From Prunella strophiata (Eukaryota > Chordata > Aves > Passeriformes > Prunellidae): a DNA stretch of 64,000 nucleotides. This document shows positions 62,792-64,000 of this stretch, piece after piece. The notes under the pieces were generated by a model. The model saw only the letters and a program-made list of their open reading frames with translations. It did not search any database and was not told the DNA's origin. Positions within the stretch are counted from its first letter, which is position 1, and every line of letters starts with the position of its first letter. Location: contig JAZBQD010000034.1 in the NCBI GenBank assembly GCA_036583965.1, forward strand, positions 8,692,540 through 8,756,539, written 5' to 3'. The translations under genes were made by a program, and so were the position numbers.

Positions 62792-64000
62792 CTGGAAGAA
62801 AAAGGAGAAGGGAGGGAAGGGAGGGCACATGGGAAAGGAGAACAAAATTAATATGGGATTCCTCTGGGAAGGATGCTGCACAATATAGCAGTACTGGCAA
62901 TTACATCATCTTCCTCTTTAAATGAACAAGTGACATTTCTAAGAGCATTTTTAAATTTTTAATTCAGCGTCTAGTAAATCTAACGTTTCCCTCACACAAA
63001 CAAATAAACATTTCCTCAGCAATGTGACTCTTGGTAAAGGTTTGGGATCTCTGTTTTTCAATCAGCTAACTTAAATGCTTGTTTTATCCAAAATGTCTAG
63101 TTTGAATTATTGATTAAAGGAGAAAAAAAAATTGAAGTTTTCCTCCTCTGTGACATTTGCTCATCCCTGATGTCTTGCCTGAAATAACCTGTTCTCTTGG
63201 AAATGCTCATTCCTTCATTCCTAGATTGTTTCCCCCGCAAATTCTGTTGCTGAGCAACACATTGAAGTGGATGGGCTTTTTTTCCCTTTTTTTTCTTTTC
63301 CTTTTCGATTCTGGGGTTGAGGTGACACCTGAGCTGTCCTCAGAAACTCATTTGATTTCTATGTAATAAGGCAGTTATTTCATATGCAATCAAGACCTGC
63401 TGATGCGTGTCTAAGCTAATTATTTGGTTGGCAATAAATAGGGCTATTAATGAGCTGCAACTTTTAGTCAGCAGCTACATTCTGATTTTTACAATTGCCT
63501 AATGAATTGTCACGCCTCTCTGGGGAAGAGACAAAGCTCAGAAAGACTCATTTCACTGCGAGGGAAACCAAGTTCCCACATCTGACCCTGATGTCACCCC
63601 CTGCAGTTTCCAAAACCTTCTCCACGATGACCAGGTCGAGTTGGGGTGTGAGAATAATCTGGGCAGCAACAGGATCCCAAACTTGGCTCAGCTCCATGTG
63701 CAAGGCTCCTGTTTCTAGGACAGGCTTTCTCTACAGTGAACCAGACAGAGTCCCCTGCTCCATGCTTGCTGCTGCTCTGCAGTTTTGACTTGATACCTGT
63801 TTGACAGCACAGATTCCCCAGGGCCAGCCCAACAGCTCAGTGCAAATCTGCTGGGGCCACCAGAGTCTGAGCAGCACTGACAGCCCTGCTCTGTGGACTG
63901 TGGGAGGAAAATTGCACGTGGCTCATTTGAGATGTAGCCACACAGTTAAAGGAGAACACCGGTGCCTGTGGAAGTGTCTGCAGCTGGTAATGAAGCCTCT
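62792..64000 (-). other. GRIA1: GRIA1 intron upstream of the TM4 exon (partial)
   Basis: No flip or flop exon (the pair normally preceding the TM4 exon) was found on the minus strand up to the window edge, so the intron exceeds 1.2 kb. Confidence 0.7.

Noticed and set aside
63000..64000. Search for the GRIA1 flip/flop exons
   Set aside because: No minus-strand match to the conserved flip/flop peptide was found; they must lie beyond the window.

Overview
The window is vertebrate nuclear DNA and almost certainly avian, probably a passerine. The signs are split genes with GT-AG introns, CR1 non-LTR retrotransposon fragments, a solo LTR whose 3' end resembles avian endogenous retroviral LTRs, a GC-rich promoter island and otherwise low repeat content. 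The 3' end of GRIA1 lies at the right edge; this gene is on chromosome 13 in chicken, so this is probably the orthologous chromosome.

Layout. (1) 1-4.7 kb: the last three coding exons of an unrecognised plus-strand gene with a highly charged C-terminus and a poly(A) signal at 4700-4705. (2) 5.3-6.86 kb: a large 19-20 bp minisatellite that is open in several frames on both strands but is not a gene. (3) 6.9-14.6 kb: no gene seen. (4) 14.6-28.75 kb: a complete 12-exon plus-strand gene of the LONRF family (RING, TPR, RING, LON substrate-binding domain), with CpG-island promoter and a candidate poly(A) signal. All splice phases agree and predict 624 residues, but one extra T in exon 10 breaks the frame inside the LON domain. 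(5) 28.8-57 kb: intergenic DNA with CR1 pieces, a 465-bp solo LTR with a 4-bp target duplication, a 21-bp minisatellite and several AT-rich, homeobox-site-like blocks. (6) 57-64 kb: the 3' end of GRIA1 (AMPA receptor GluA1) on the minus strand: last coding exon, intron, the exon for the fourth membrane segment, and the start of the next intron.

The LONRF-family gene and GRIA1 face each other tail to tail across about 32 kb. The two proteins have no obvious joint function (ubiquitin-linked protein quality control versus fast glutamate signalling).

I found no bacterial-style system and nothing I would call a new multi-gene system. The observations most worth checking are these. The predicted GluA1 tail lacks the serine equivalent to Ser845, the protein kinase A site. 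Two independent +1 insertions disrupt otherwise intact conserved exons (LONRF exon 10 and the GRIA1 TM4 exon). Because GRIA1 is so conserved, the second is probably a sequence error, which also lowers trust in the first. The LONRF gene is a divergent paralogue without the N-terminal region found in LONRF1-3.
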